Shown here in pieces: positions 1-8,175 of a stretch of DNA of 64,000 nt. A model generated the notes under the pieces. It had not been told where the DNA came from and made no database searches. It saw only the letters and a list, made by a program, of their open reading frames with translations. Location: the NCBI GenBank assembly GCA_027488865.1, contig JAIYAU010000034.1, positions 62,001 to 126,000 on the forward strand, read 5' to 3'. Both the position numbers and the translations under genes were made by a program. The first letter of the stretch is position 1, and the number at the start of each line of letters is the position of its first letter. This DNA is from Cytophagaceae bacterium. Lineage in GTDB: Bacteria; Bacteroidota; Bacteroidia; Cytophagales; UBA9547.

Positions 1-378
1 ATCTACACTCGTGCTATCCTCTTCAATACTAGACAGTTGCTCTAGTACCTTCAGCACCGGTTCAATCTCTCTGCGCTTTCGCTCACGCGCGACACGCTTA
101 AATATCTCAAACATATCCTTCTCCGCTTCAAAAAACTCCTTTCTTTCTCCAGGTTTAAGAATTTTTTTGACCAAATCCCAAGTTATCAACTCTCTGATAT
201 TCATATTGGCATTGCCCCTAGAAATACTCAATTCTTCCATAATTTCTTCGGCAGAAAGAGCTTCTGGGGATATCAACAACAAGGCATGTATTTGAGCCAT
301 GGTTCTATTGATGCCCCATTGTGTGGCCAAGGTGCCCCATGTACCTAAAAATTCTTGTTTTCCCTGTTCAAAGTTCAT
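1..378 (-). CDS. GbsR/MarR-family transcriptional regulator (C-terminus cut by window edge)
   Basis: The minus strand is open from an ATG at 378 to the window edge (126 codons), so the C-terminus lies outside. The protein starts MNFEQGKQEF and contains a winged-helix region at about residues 20-75 (ISPEALSAEEIMEELSIS, then an NANMNIRELI recognition-helix-like stretch), followed by a charged helical tail. This pattern fits the GbsR-like branch of MarR regulators, which bind operator DNA as dimers and are usually about 160 residues long. It is divergent from a TSUP permease, and a 10-bp inverted repeat lies between the two genes, so local control of the permease and of itself is a reasonable inference. 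The ligand is unknown. Confidence 0.8.
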   Translation of the reverse strand, partial: MNFEQGKQEFLGTWGTLATQWGINRTMAQIHALLLISPEALSAEEIMEELSISRGNANMNIRELITWDLVKKILKPGERKEFFEAEKDMFEIFKRVARERKRREIEPVLKVLEQLSSIEEDSTSVD

Positions 379-415
379 TTTTGATATTTTACTGATGTAT
401 ACTACAAAAATGATA

Positions 416-451
416 AAATGTTTCATACTTTCAAATATTATTGAAACATTT
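416..451. promoter_or_regulatory. Inverted repeat, candidate operator between regulator and permease
   Basis: Arms AAATGTTTCA (416-425) and TGAAACATTT (442-451) are perfect reverse complements separated by 16 bases. The repeat is 38 bases upstream of the regulator start and 123 bases before the permease start. Two-fold symmetric sites in divergent intergenic regions are typical MarR-family operators; the assignment is inference. Confidence 0.45.
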
Positions 452-573
452 ATATCGTTATTGATAGATTAGAATACCAGATTCTAGTAGTTCCTATCTT
501 AAGTATTTTATAACCAAGGGATTATTTTTGTTACAAATAAACATTTTATTAAACATTTGCATAAATTTGAAAT

Positions 574-1308
574 ATGGACTTTTCGCCCCTATTTTTAATC
601 TTGTTGGCTATTATTGCATTTCTATATGCTTCAGTTGGGCATGGTGGAGCTAGTGGGTATTTGGTCGTAATGGCCATAATGGGCGTTGCTCCCACTGTGA
701 TGAAACCCTCCGCTTTGCTCATGAACTTGGCCGTTTCAGCATTTTCATTTATTGGATTTTATAAAGCAGGATTTTTTAAGCTAAAGCTTTTTATACCTTT
801 CGCAATCGCCAGTATGCCCATGGCTTTTATTGGAGGCAAAATGACGTTATCCGATGATATCTACAAGCAAGTGTTGGCAATATGTATACTCATTTCAATT
901 GTTAGAATTCTGTATCAATTCAAGCAACAACATCAAATAAACCGCCCCATTCCTTTATGGGCTGGTTTAGTTTCGGGTGGCTTCATTGGACTTCTTTCGG
1001 GCATGATTGGTATAGGCGGAGGAATTATTTTAAGTCCTTTAATGCTGGTTATGCGATGGGCCAGTCTCAAAGAAACCGCAGCCGTATCGGCACTTTTTAT
1101 TTTTGTCAATTCTTTATCTGGCCTTTTAGGACAACTTCATAACGGCACAATTCATTTTACCAATCAAATGCATACTTCACTTATGGCAACAATTTTTGGG
1201 GGGCTTTTAGGCGCATTTTTTGGTAGTCAAAAATTTAACACCCCTACTTTACGTTACCTATTGGCAATCGGCCTTACAATTGCCAGTTTTAAACTAGCCT
1301 TTATTTAA
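574..1308 (+). CDS. TSUP family permease (TauE/SafE-like)
   Basis: This 244-residue, almost entirely hydrophobic protein has about eight membrane segments. It shows the internal two-fold repeat of the TauE/SafE (TSUP) family: a YASVGHGGASGY segment near residues 18-29 and a matching GLLSGMIGIGGGIILSP segment near 139-155. Family members move sulfite, sulfonates or other small organosulfur or carboxylate anions across the inner membrane, but the substrate cannot be read from sequence. Length is normal for the family. It is transcribed alone, divergent from the GbsR-like regulator, which suggests regulated export or uptake. No ATPase or binding protein is nearby, consistent with secondary transport. 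Confidence 0.88.
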   Translation: MDFSPLFLILLAIIAFLYASVGHGGASGYLVVMAIMGVAPTVMKPSALLMNLAVSAFSFIGFYKAGFFKLKLFIPFAIASMPMAFIGGKMTLSDDIYKQVLAICILISIVRILYQFKQQHQINRPIPLWAGLVSGGFIGLLSGMIGIGGGIILSPLMLVMRWASLKETAAVSALFIFVNSLSGLLGQLHNGTIHFTNQMHTSLMATIFGGLLGAFFGSQKFNTPTLRYLLAIGLTIASFKLAFI

Positions 1309-1638
1309 TTGCACAATACTCAAAAGAAGCTTAGATTTTAATGTGCATCGACACCAAATAATTTGGCAAAATAACCCAAATAATTAAAATAGAAACTAAA
1401 TTATGCACCCTATATTTACAATTTGAAACATTTTAATGACTTTTGAGTATAATATCACAACGTATAATACAATTATTACGGTTTTAAACAATAACTAAGT
1501 ATCAAATAATCAAGGCAATGCCATTTTTACTTATGTTATTTTGTTGATTTTATTACAAATGCTAAAAATGTACTGATATACAAATAGATATCTTAATTGT
1601 TACATGTAGTTTTGTGGTGTAGATAAATGTGGACGCGT
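1309..1638. other. Non-coding gap after the TSUP gene
   Basis: The 330 bases are very AT-rich with no convincing gene. A short palindrome CCAAAT-a-ATTTGG lies at 1354-1366. The only regulatory signal I can support is the promoter-like box near the right end, annotated separately. No tRNA or insertion sequence is apparent. Confidence 0.5.
1607..1614 (+). promoter_or_regulatory. Bacteroidota -7 box (TAnnTTTG) upstream of small ORF
   Basis: TAGTTTTG matches the Bacteroidota -7 consensus TAnnTTTG exactly and ends 24 bases before the ATG at 1639. No good TTTG lies about 19 bases upstream, so the call rests on one box. Confidence 0.45.
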
Positions 1639-1785
1639 ATGAAACAATTAAACATACTAAAACGAATATTCTTTTTTGAAGAAGACGAAGAAGGTATAGT
1701 CAAACCAATAAGGAGAGAATTAAAATGGAGCTCGTTTAAGATACTCAATTCTAAAATTAAAATAGAACGAATGCATCTATTTTAA
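1639..1785 (+). CDS. Small hypothetical protein, 48 aa
   Basis: An ATG-initiated frame of 48 codons ending TAA encodes a highly charged peptide beginning MKQLNILKRIFFFEEDEEG and ending IERMHLF. It has an acidic patch (EEDEE, residues 14-18) followed by a basic middle (KPIRRELKW). There is no signal peptide or membrane segment. It is too short for most gene callers. Support is the correctly placed TAGTTTTG box upstream and the non-random charge distribution. I do not recognise a family. It could instead be the 5' part of an RNA leader for the next gene, whose ATG is 96 bases downstream. Confidence 0.4.
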   Translation: MKQLNILKRIFFFEEDEEGIVKPIRRELKWSSFKILNSKIKIERMHLF

Positions 1786-1881
1786 CCATCAATCTATTTA
1801 ATGTATTTTTTAAATAATTTAAGTATTTTAACTTTGAATAATTATTTGCGGTATCCTCACCCGAAGATTTAATTATTTAAA

Positions 1882-3057
1882 ATGAAAAATATATTTTTTG
1901 TAGTAATAACATTCTTTTTTTATTGGACTACACCAGCGCTTGTTGGCCAAATTAGTAAAAACACCCAACTAAGTCTCATTACTTGTGGGTCTGGAGAGGA
2001 ATTATATTCTAGTTTTGGGCATTCGGCATTATGGTTTTATGATCGCTCCACAGGGTTAGATAGAATCTATAATTATGGAACTTTTGATTTTAACACTCCC
2101 AATTTTTATTCAAAATTTGTTCAAGGCAGACTACCCTATGCGCTAGATGTAAGCAATATGAACAACTTTATGCAGACTTATTATTATGAGCAAAGGCTTG
2201 TTAAACAACAAGTTTTGGCACTAGATTCAATGCAAAAGAAAAAAATATTTGACTATCTCGAAAATAATCTATTACCCGAAAACAAATATTATCACTATGA
2301 TTTTTTTTATGATAATTGCTCAACCAGATTAAGAGATTTACTTGAAAAATGCACCGACAATCAAATTAGTTGGCAAAATGACCAAGAAAATGCGATTAGT
2401 ATGAGACAATTACTAAACCCAGGCGTTAAAAACATGCCATGGACCACCTTTGGATTCTATCTTACCTTGGGCAATGTAACTGATCAAGAAGCTACTACTC
2501 GAACTAAAATGTTTTTACCTGACCATTTGTTTGAGGCCATCAATGCTGCTACGTTAGCAGGTAAGCCACTTGTAAATATCACCAAGCCTATTTTTGTACC
2601 GGAAAACCCATCCGTGGTTAAACCATCACCTATTACTCCAATAGTTGTATTTACAATTTTGTTGATAGGGATTGTTATAGTTACGGCCTATGAAATAAAA
2701 ACTGGACGCTATCATAATTGGGTTGATAATGTTTTATTTGTTGCCGTGGGAATGTTTGGTATATTTTTAACTTGGTTGTGGCTTGGTACAGATCATAAAG
2801 CAACCAAAATTAACATGAATATTTTATGGGCATTGCCAATTTTTGTTTTATTTCCATTAATATCCAAAAGGATAAAATTACAAGAAATTGAAAAATGGAT
2901 AGTGGGTGTGAGTTTAGTGATTTTAATTCTAGTTTTTTTCTCTTTCGCTTTAATTCAAGAATTTCATGTGGCCGCAAGAATTATCATGTTGATTTTGATA
3001 ATTAGGCTTTTCAAAAAGCTATATCTAAACTATAAGCTACAAAAAAGCGATGTATAA
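1882..3057 (+). CDS. DUF4105 / Lnb-like membrane protein (candidate lipoprotein N-acyltransferase)
   Basis: The protein has 391 residues. An N-terminal signal or anchor (residues 1-22) is followed by a periplasmic DUF4105 domain (about 30-220) with the conserved SSFGHSALWF (His47) and YDNCSTRLRD (Cys146) motifs. About four or five membrane helices fill residues 250-385. DUF4105 is the N-terminal periplasmic domain of Lnb, which I recall being described as the lipoprotein N-acyltransferase of Bacteroides; the Cys/His pair would be catalytic. Lipoprotein genes in the window (9580, 17431, 24774) show that lipoproteins are made. The 3' end overlaps the convergent symporter gene by 21 bases. The domain call is firm; the enzymatic role is inferred. 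Confidence 0.75.
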   Translation: MKNIFFVVITFFFYWTTPALVGQISKNTQLSLITCGSGEELYSSFGHSALWFYDRSTGLDRIYNYGTFDFNTPNFYSKFVQGRLPYALDVSNMNNFMQTYYYEQRLVKQQVLALDSMQKKKIFDYLENNLLPENKYYHYDFFYDNCSTRLRDLLEKCTDNQISWQNDQENAISMRQLLNPGVKNMPWTTFGFYLTLGNVTDQEATTRTKMFLPDHLFEAINAATLAGKPLVNITKPIFVPENPSVVKPSPITPIVVFTILLIGIVIVTAYEIKTGRYHNWVDNVLFVAVGMFGIFLTWLWLGTDHKATKINMNILWALPIFVLFPLISKRIKLQEIEKWIVGVSLVILILVFFSFALIQEFHVAARIIMLILIIRLFKKLYLNYKLQKSDV

Positions 3058-4566
3058 AGACATCGTTATTATAAATATAAAAATCCCCCAAATAAAAACG
3101 AGAAGATTACGCTCAAACTTTATATTATTTTTTTCAGGGATAAGGGGAGGTTCGTTAAGTGGATTAATTAGTGTATAAATAATAGTTATAACCACTAAAA
3201 TCAAAAAAACTATGCCAGATTTATCTAAAAAAGGCATGTTTGGATAAAAATACATGGACAAGACATAAAGAATAGGATTAAGGATCAATACCAAGTTGGC
3301 AGAAATAGGTGGTGATTTTTGTATTATAATGCCTAATATAAAAACCGTGACAATTCCAGGTGCTATCATGCCCCAGAAAAGTTGAATGTACTCATAAATC
3401 CCATCTTTGTAGCCTGCAATAATGGGAGCCCAAAGGCATGCAACCACCACCACTAATAGTGAAAAAACCCTCCCAATTGAAACGAGTGTCTGGTCTTTTG
3501 CTTCTGGCCTTATGTACCTTTTGTAGATATCGAAGGTGAATATCAATGATGCTGCTTGAATTTGAGAATGAAGGGTGCTTAAAACAGCACCCAATAACAC
3601 ACAAAGCTGAATGCCTCTAAAGCCATTTGGCACCAAAATATTCATTAAAAACGGATATGCGTCGTCAGCCTTTTCTAAGCCTCCATCTGCCATAGCGTAT
3701 GCGATAATGCCTGGAATAACAATAAAAAATGGCGTAAGTAATTTGATTGTAGCTGCAAACATTATTCCCTTTTGACCTTCAGAAAGAGATTTAGAAGACA
3801 ACGGGTTTTGCAATATAAACTGGTTGAAACCCCAATAATTAAAGTGCAAAATCCATAAACCACCTAAAAATACTGTTGTCCAAGGTAATGAAGGATCAGA
3901 TGCTGGCAATAATGAATGAAGTTTGCCATGTGACTCTTTCACAAAATTATCAAATCCACCAATATGAATAAAACCTAATATTGTGGTAATAACCCCACCT
4001 GCGACCAACGCCCAACCAAAAATCGTATTAGATTTTACCACGAAGGCCATACCACCGTAACTCACAAGAAATGCAGCCAGTATACCTATAATCCAAACAA
4101 AGTAAATAGGGGCATAACCAAATACACCTGTTATAAGTACCGACCCAGCATAAATAACCGAAGAAATAAGCACAAATGCGTAGGTTATAAGCACAAAACA
4201 GGCCATAATTAACCTTGTGTACTTGTTGTACCTATATTCTAAAAACTCGGGAAGTGTATGAATACCAGCTCTTAGAAACTTGGGAAGAATAAATAAAGCT
4301 ACAATAACCATTACAATAGCCGCCGTCCATTCATAACTAGCTACTGCAAGGCCAATTTTATAACCCTCAGCTGCCATACCCACAAAATGTTCTGAAGAAA
4401 TATTGGCAGCGATAATAGAAATACCTACTACAGGCCAAGTAAGATCTTTACCAGCAAAAAAGTATTCTTCTACACTTGTTGTTGTTTTTTTGGCTGATAA
4501 GGCAATATATAGCATTACCATAACAAAAACCCCCAATACCACAAAGTCTATAACTAATAGTTGCAT
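3037..4566 (-). CDS. Sodium:solute symporter (SSS family), copy 1
   Basis: This 509-residue protein has about 13-14 membrane helices. It carries SSS-family signatures: an EEYFFAGKDL segment after the first helix (about residue 33), the SSEHFVGMAAEGYKIG region (about 57-72), PKFLRAGIHTLPEFLEYRYN (about 95) and the HFNYWGFNQFILQ stretch in the middle. The family uses the sodium gradient to import sugars, myo-inositol, sialic acid or organic acids; the substrate is not predictable here. It is closely paralogous to the next gene (4708-6249), sharing almost the same C-terminus (NNIKFERNL.VFIWGIFI). The two run in the same direction, separated by 141 bases. Confidence 0.9.
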   Translation of the reverse strand: MQLLVIDFVVLGVFVMVMLYIALSAKKTTTSVEEYFFAGKDLTWPVVGISIIAANISSEHFVGMAAEGYKIGLAVASYEWTAAIVMVIVALFILPKFLRAGIHTLPEFLEYRYNKYTRLIMACFVLITYAFVLISSVIYAGSVLITGVFGYAPIYFVWIIGILAAFLVSYGGMAFVVKSNTIFGWALVAGGVITTILGFIHIGGFDNFVKESHGKLHSLLPASDPSLPWTTVFLGGLWILHFNYWGFNQFILQNPLSSKSLSEGQKGIMFAATIKLLTPFFIVIPGIIAYAMADGGLEKADDAYPFLMNILVPNGFRGIQLCVLLGAVLSTLHSQIQAASLIFTFDIYKRYIRPEAKDQTLVSIGRVFSLLVVVVACLWAPIIAGYKDGIYEYIQLFWGMIAPGIVTVFILGIIIQKSPPISANLVLILNPILYVLSMYFYPNMPFLDKSGIVFLILVVITIIYTLINPLNEPPLIPEKNNIKFERNLLVFIWGIFIFIITMSLYIAFL

Positions 4567-4707
4567 AGGACGAATGAGGCAAAAATAGGTTTAATAAAAT
4601 TTTTCATTGAGTAATTTATAGTCTTTTGAAGTGTTTGGTTTTATAAATTAGGTAAATTAAGTGGTTTTACTCATTATATCTGCTTTTAGTTACATTTCCA
4701 TTTTATC

Positions 4708-6249
4708 TTAAATAAAAATCACATATAATGCGATAACTATCAGAATAATAAAAATTCCCCAAATAAAAACCATCAAATTTCGTTCAAATTTAATGTTGTT
4801 CTTTTCAGGCATTTCTTGAGGTGTTAATAATGGTTGGTAAATGGAGATAGCTAGCATAATAGCAATAAGAATTAGAAATGTAAGTGCTATGTTAATATGT
4901 TCAGAGAAATGCGGAAAAACTAAGTTAATGGCTACATAAATTATAGGATTCATCAATAATCCTATAACTCCAGCGAGTGGTGGTGTCTTTGGAGAAAGAA
5001 ATCCAACAATAAAAACTGCCACAATACCAGGAGAAATCACACCCCATATAGTTTGTAGGTATTCATAAATACCTCCTTTAAAAAATTGTACGAAATAATG
5101 TAGATTAGGTGCATAAACACAACATATTAAAATAAGTATGGCTGTAGATATTCTACCCACCATAACCAACTCTTTATTACCTGCTTTTGGGTTTATTATT
5201 GTTTGGTAAATATCCAAGGTAAACAAAGATGAAGCCGAGTTAAACATGTTATTTAATGAAGCCAAAACGCCACCGAATAAGGCTGCATAGGCAAATCCCT
5301 TTAAGCCAGGGGGTAATAATTTTGATAACAATACAGGAAAAGCTTGATTTTCGTGAAGAATATCCTTAGCGTAAAGTTCATAGGCTATAATACCTGGGAA
5401 AATTAATATAAATGCATACACCAAAAGAATAGATGCCGTAAGTAACATACCTTTTTGACCAACAGACAATGTTTGAGATGCAAATGCCCTTTGAGTAGTA
5501 AATTGATTAAAGCCCCAATAAAAAAAATGGGCAATCCACAATCCACCTAAAAAGACTGAAGGCCAAGGCATGTCTTCACTATCAGCAGGTAATATTGCGT
5601 GTAACCGTCCATCAGCCAATTTTGAAAATGTTTCAAAACCACCCATCTTGTTTAAACCAAAAGCAGTAATTAAAAGCATACTGATCATTACTCCTGACAC
5701 AAAAACTAGGTCGGTCCAAACCACAGTAGACAAGCCTCCTCGAATAATAAAAATTGCCGAACTTATACCAATAGCCCAAACAAAATAAATCTTTTCTATC
5801 TTAAAAAATGTTTCAAATGCGAGAGCTCCAGAGTACATCACACTGGCCATGGGCGCCAAAATATATACAACCAAAACAAAAGAACCCATTATAACGCGAG
5901 CAGTTTTGTTATATCGATATTGTAAATATTCCGGTATTGTTGAAATCCCAGCTCTCAAAAATTTTGGTAGGATAAAAAGCGATATTACTACCAATGATAC
6001 CGATGCCAGCCATTGATAACTGGCTATCGCTAGTCCTATTCTAAATCCTTCCCCAGTAATTCCGACGGTCTGTTCGGTAGAAATACCTGTAGCTAATAAT
6101 GCAAAACCGATCACCCACCATGGAAGATTACGCCCAGCTAGGAAATAATCTTCTACAGTATTGGTCTTATGCCATGTTTTAACGGCTATAAAAACTACCA
6201 ATAAAAAGAAAATTCCAAAAGCGACAAAATCGATAAAGGATAATGACAT
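4708..6249 (-). CDS. Sodium:solute symporter (SSS family), copy 2
   Basis: This 513-residue polytopic protein is paralogous to the downstream symporter along its whole length: VEDYFLAGRNLPWW (about 32), STEQTVGITGEGFRIG (about 57), PKFLRAGISTIPEYLQYRYN (about 95), and a shared KNNIKFERNL C-terminal motif. The family performs sodium-coupled solute uptake at the inner membrane. The copies have diverged clearly, so this is an old tandem duplication that probably split substrate preference. It is preceded by a 163-base gap before the FtsX gene, so it may have its own promoter. No sugar-catabolism gene accompanies the pair. Confidence 0.9.
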   Translation of the reverse strand: MSLSFIDFVAFGIFFLLVVFIAVKTWHKTNTVEDYFLAGRNLPWWVIGFALLATGISTEQTVGITGEGFRIGLAIASYQWLASVSLVVISLFILPKFLRAGISTIPEYLQYRYNKTARVIMGSFVLVVYILAPMASVMYSGALAFETFFKIEKIYFVWAIGISSAIFIIRGGLSTVVWTDLVFVSGVMISMLLITAFGLNKMGGFETFSKLADGRLHAILPADSEDMPWPSVFLGGLWIAHFFYWGFNQFTTQRAFASQTLSVGQKGMLLTASILLVYAFILIFPGIIAYELYAKDILHENQAFPVLLSKLLPPGLKGFAYAALFGGVLASLNNMFNSASSLFTLDIYQTIINPKAGNKELVMVGRISTAILILICCVYAPNLHYFVQFFKGGIYEYLQTIWGVISPGIVAVFIVGFLSPKTPPLAGVIGLLMNPIIYVAINLVFPHFSEHINIALTFLILIAIMLAISIYQPLLTPQEMPEKNNIKFERNLMVFIWGIFIILIVIALYVIFI

Positions 6250-6412
6250 TATTTGTTCTGTTATAACTTTATTCTAGCAAAAATTGCTGAGAAAAAGCAT
6301 AGTCCAATAATTATATTTTAAATTAGTTACTACGTATAAAAACCAAAAATGGCTATTACACCGAAGAAGTTTGTTGGTTTCCTATTAATTTCTAACTAAA
6401 ATGAAATTACTT

Positions 6413-7636
6413 TTATAGATTTTCCCTTATAAGAATCTTACTTGCTTTCGCGGATGGACCTATGCAAGACAATAATGTGATTACGATAATAGTAACACAA
6501 GTAAGCAATACATCTGTAGCTTTTACCAAAATAGGATAAGCATCTACAACCGAAGTTTGCATGCCCATAGAAACAAATCCATATTTTGTTTGAAGCCAAC
6601 ATAGCCCCAAGCCAAGAAATAACCCAGAAATGGCGCCAGTTACCCCAATAATAGCTCCGTTGCTAACAAAAATTGCCATAATTGTTTCGCTATTAGCACC
6701 AAGTGATTTTAAAATAGCCACATCTTTCCGTTTTTCAATGGCAAGCATAGTCAAACATAAAAAAATATTAAATGACGCAATCCCTACAATGATGGAAAAG
6801 GTAAGATAAACAAATAGCTTTTCAATTTTAACTGCCTTAAGCAAACTTTCATGTTGTTCATCACTATCATGTACCAAAAAATCTTTGCCTAAAAGTGCCT
6901 TAAGTCTTTGTTTAACCATAGGTTTATCCAACTTGGTTTTAGTTTTTATTTCTAACGATGTTCTTTTGTTTTGATAATTTAACAAGGTTTGGGCAAATGA
7001 AAGAGGTACAAACACATAATTGTCGTCATATTGTTTTTCTATAGCAAACACAGCACTTGGCATAATTAATTGCTGATTAAAGGAATTACTTGGATCAATG
7101 CTAATATTTTTTTTGTTCTTAGGATAAATAAATTGCAAGGGAAAAAGTTGATCCGCTATTACAATCTGCATTCTAAATTGAATGCCTCTTCCTACCACCG
7201 CATAATCAATACTGTCGGCATTCAAAATAAATTTCCCTTGAACTATCATCGAATCAAGTTCTGTTTGGTAGGTAAAATTATCTGAAACACCTTTTACCCT
7301 TACAATCATTTGCCGATCTTTATACTTGAGTAAAGCATTATCCTCAATTATTTCAGATACGTAAGCTACGCCTTCGGTTTTTCTAATATCTGCTAAGGTA
7401 AGGGAGTCTAAAACAAATGACTTTCCAACAGTTGCACTAATTTTTAAATCAGGGTCAAATGTACCATATAATGACCGTAACAAACCCTCCATCCCATTTA
7501 ATGCAGAAAGTACCACTATCAATGAAGCCGTAGCAACGCCTATACCCAACATCGATATAATAGCAATTACATTAATAAAGCCTCGCTTTTTTTTTGAAAA
7601 AAAATATTTTCGCGCTATGAAAAATGACGTATTCAA
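6413..7636 (-). CDS. FtsX-like ABC permease (LolC/LolE type)
   Basis: This 407-residue protein has one N-terminal helix (about 20-45: NVIAIISMLGIGVATASLIVV), a large extracytoplasmic domain (about 45-270) and three C-terminal helices (about 275-400) containing the FtsX-domain stretch MLAIEKRKDVAILKSLGA. This is the MacB/LolCE topology. LolC/E permeases release lipoproteins from the inner membrane with a LolD ATPase; no ATPase gene lies beside it here. The start overlaps the end of rbfA by 4 bases (ATGA), implying translational coupling. It could alternatively be a MacB-like component; LolE-type is favoured by length and by the rbfA neighbourhood. Confidence 0.82.
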   Translation of the reverse strand: MNTSFFIARKYFFSKKKRGFINVIAIISMLGIGVATASLIVVLSALNGMEGLLRSLYGTFDPDLKISATVGKSFVLDSLTLADIRKTEGVAYVSEIIEDNALLKYKDRQMIVRVKGVSDNFTYQTELDSMIVQGKFILNADSIDYAVVGRGIQFRMQIVIADQLFPLQFIYPKNKKNISIDPSNSFNQQLIMPSAVFAIEKQYDDNYVFVPLSFAQTLLNYQNKRTSLEIKTKTKLDKPMVKQRLKALLGKDFLVHDSDEQHESLLKAVKIEKLFVYLTFSIIVGIASFNIFLCLTMLAIEKRKDVAILKSLGANSETIMAIFVSNGAIIGVTGAISGLFLGLGLCWLQTKYGFVSMGMQTSVVDAYPILVKATDVLLTCVTIIVITLLSCIGPSAKASKILIRENL

Positions 7637-8007
7637 TTTTCTTCCTTAGGAGGTGTAGGTGGTATATGAAGGTCATCAATAATTTTAGCCATTTTTATGG
7701 CGTAGTCAGCACTGTCATCGATGTAAAAAATTAACTCTGGTACAATTCTTACATCCTTCCGTATTTTAGCACCTAACAAATTTCGAATGGCTTTGCTTTG
7801 TTCTCTTATTTGGGATAATGTTTCTTCTTTATCATTTGTAAGCATCATACTTAAATACGCCTTCGCTACCCCCAAATCTGGACTAATGGTAACCTTTGTA
7901 ACAGTTATAAATACCTGACCAAACATGCTTTTGGTGTCTCTCTGAAATATTTCTGCAAGCTCCTTTTGTAACAGCCTCGAAAATTTTAATTGTCTTTTGC
8001 TTTCCAT
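7633..8007 (-). CDS. rbfA: Ribosome-binding factor A
   Basis: The 124-residue protein is a single KH-like RbfA domain: ESKRQLKFSRLLQKELAEIFQ at the start, then VTKVTISPDLGVAKAYLSM and a KIRKDVRIVPELIFYIDDSADYA stretch, all family hallmarks. RbfA binds the 30S subunit during late maturation of 16S rRNA and aids cold adaptation. Length is normal. It is the first gene of a two-gene operon with the FtsX-type permease, overlapping it by 4 bases. The start is the ATG at 8007; an overlapping frame reaching 8071 is spurious. Confidence 0.95.
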   Translation of the reverse strand: MESKRQLKFSRLLQKELAEIFQRDTKSMFGQVFITVTKVTISPDLGVAKAYLSMMLTNDKEETLSQIREQSKAIRNLLGAKIRKDVRIVPELIFYIDDSADYAIKMAKIIDDLHIPPTPPKEEN

Positions 8008-8175
8008 TGTATTGCAATATTATGTTTATTTTGCGAAAAATCCGTTGGCAATTTTTAAAGTTTGTGGTCAATCTCTGCTCAATTTAAGTTTATTACCACA
8101 AAATGAATTAATAATGTACATTTAATACGAACTTTGTTAGAAATTAGGAATTATAATATTAACCAATATAAATAA

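Noticed and set aside
11-295. Plus-strand open frame at the left edge
   Set aside because: It lies opposite the GbsR-like regulator, has serine/leucine-rich antisense composition and no promoter or family match.
3037-6249. Tandem symporters as an assembly duplication
   Set aside because: The copies differ at most positions and have different intergenic sequence, so they are true paralogues.
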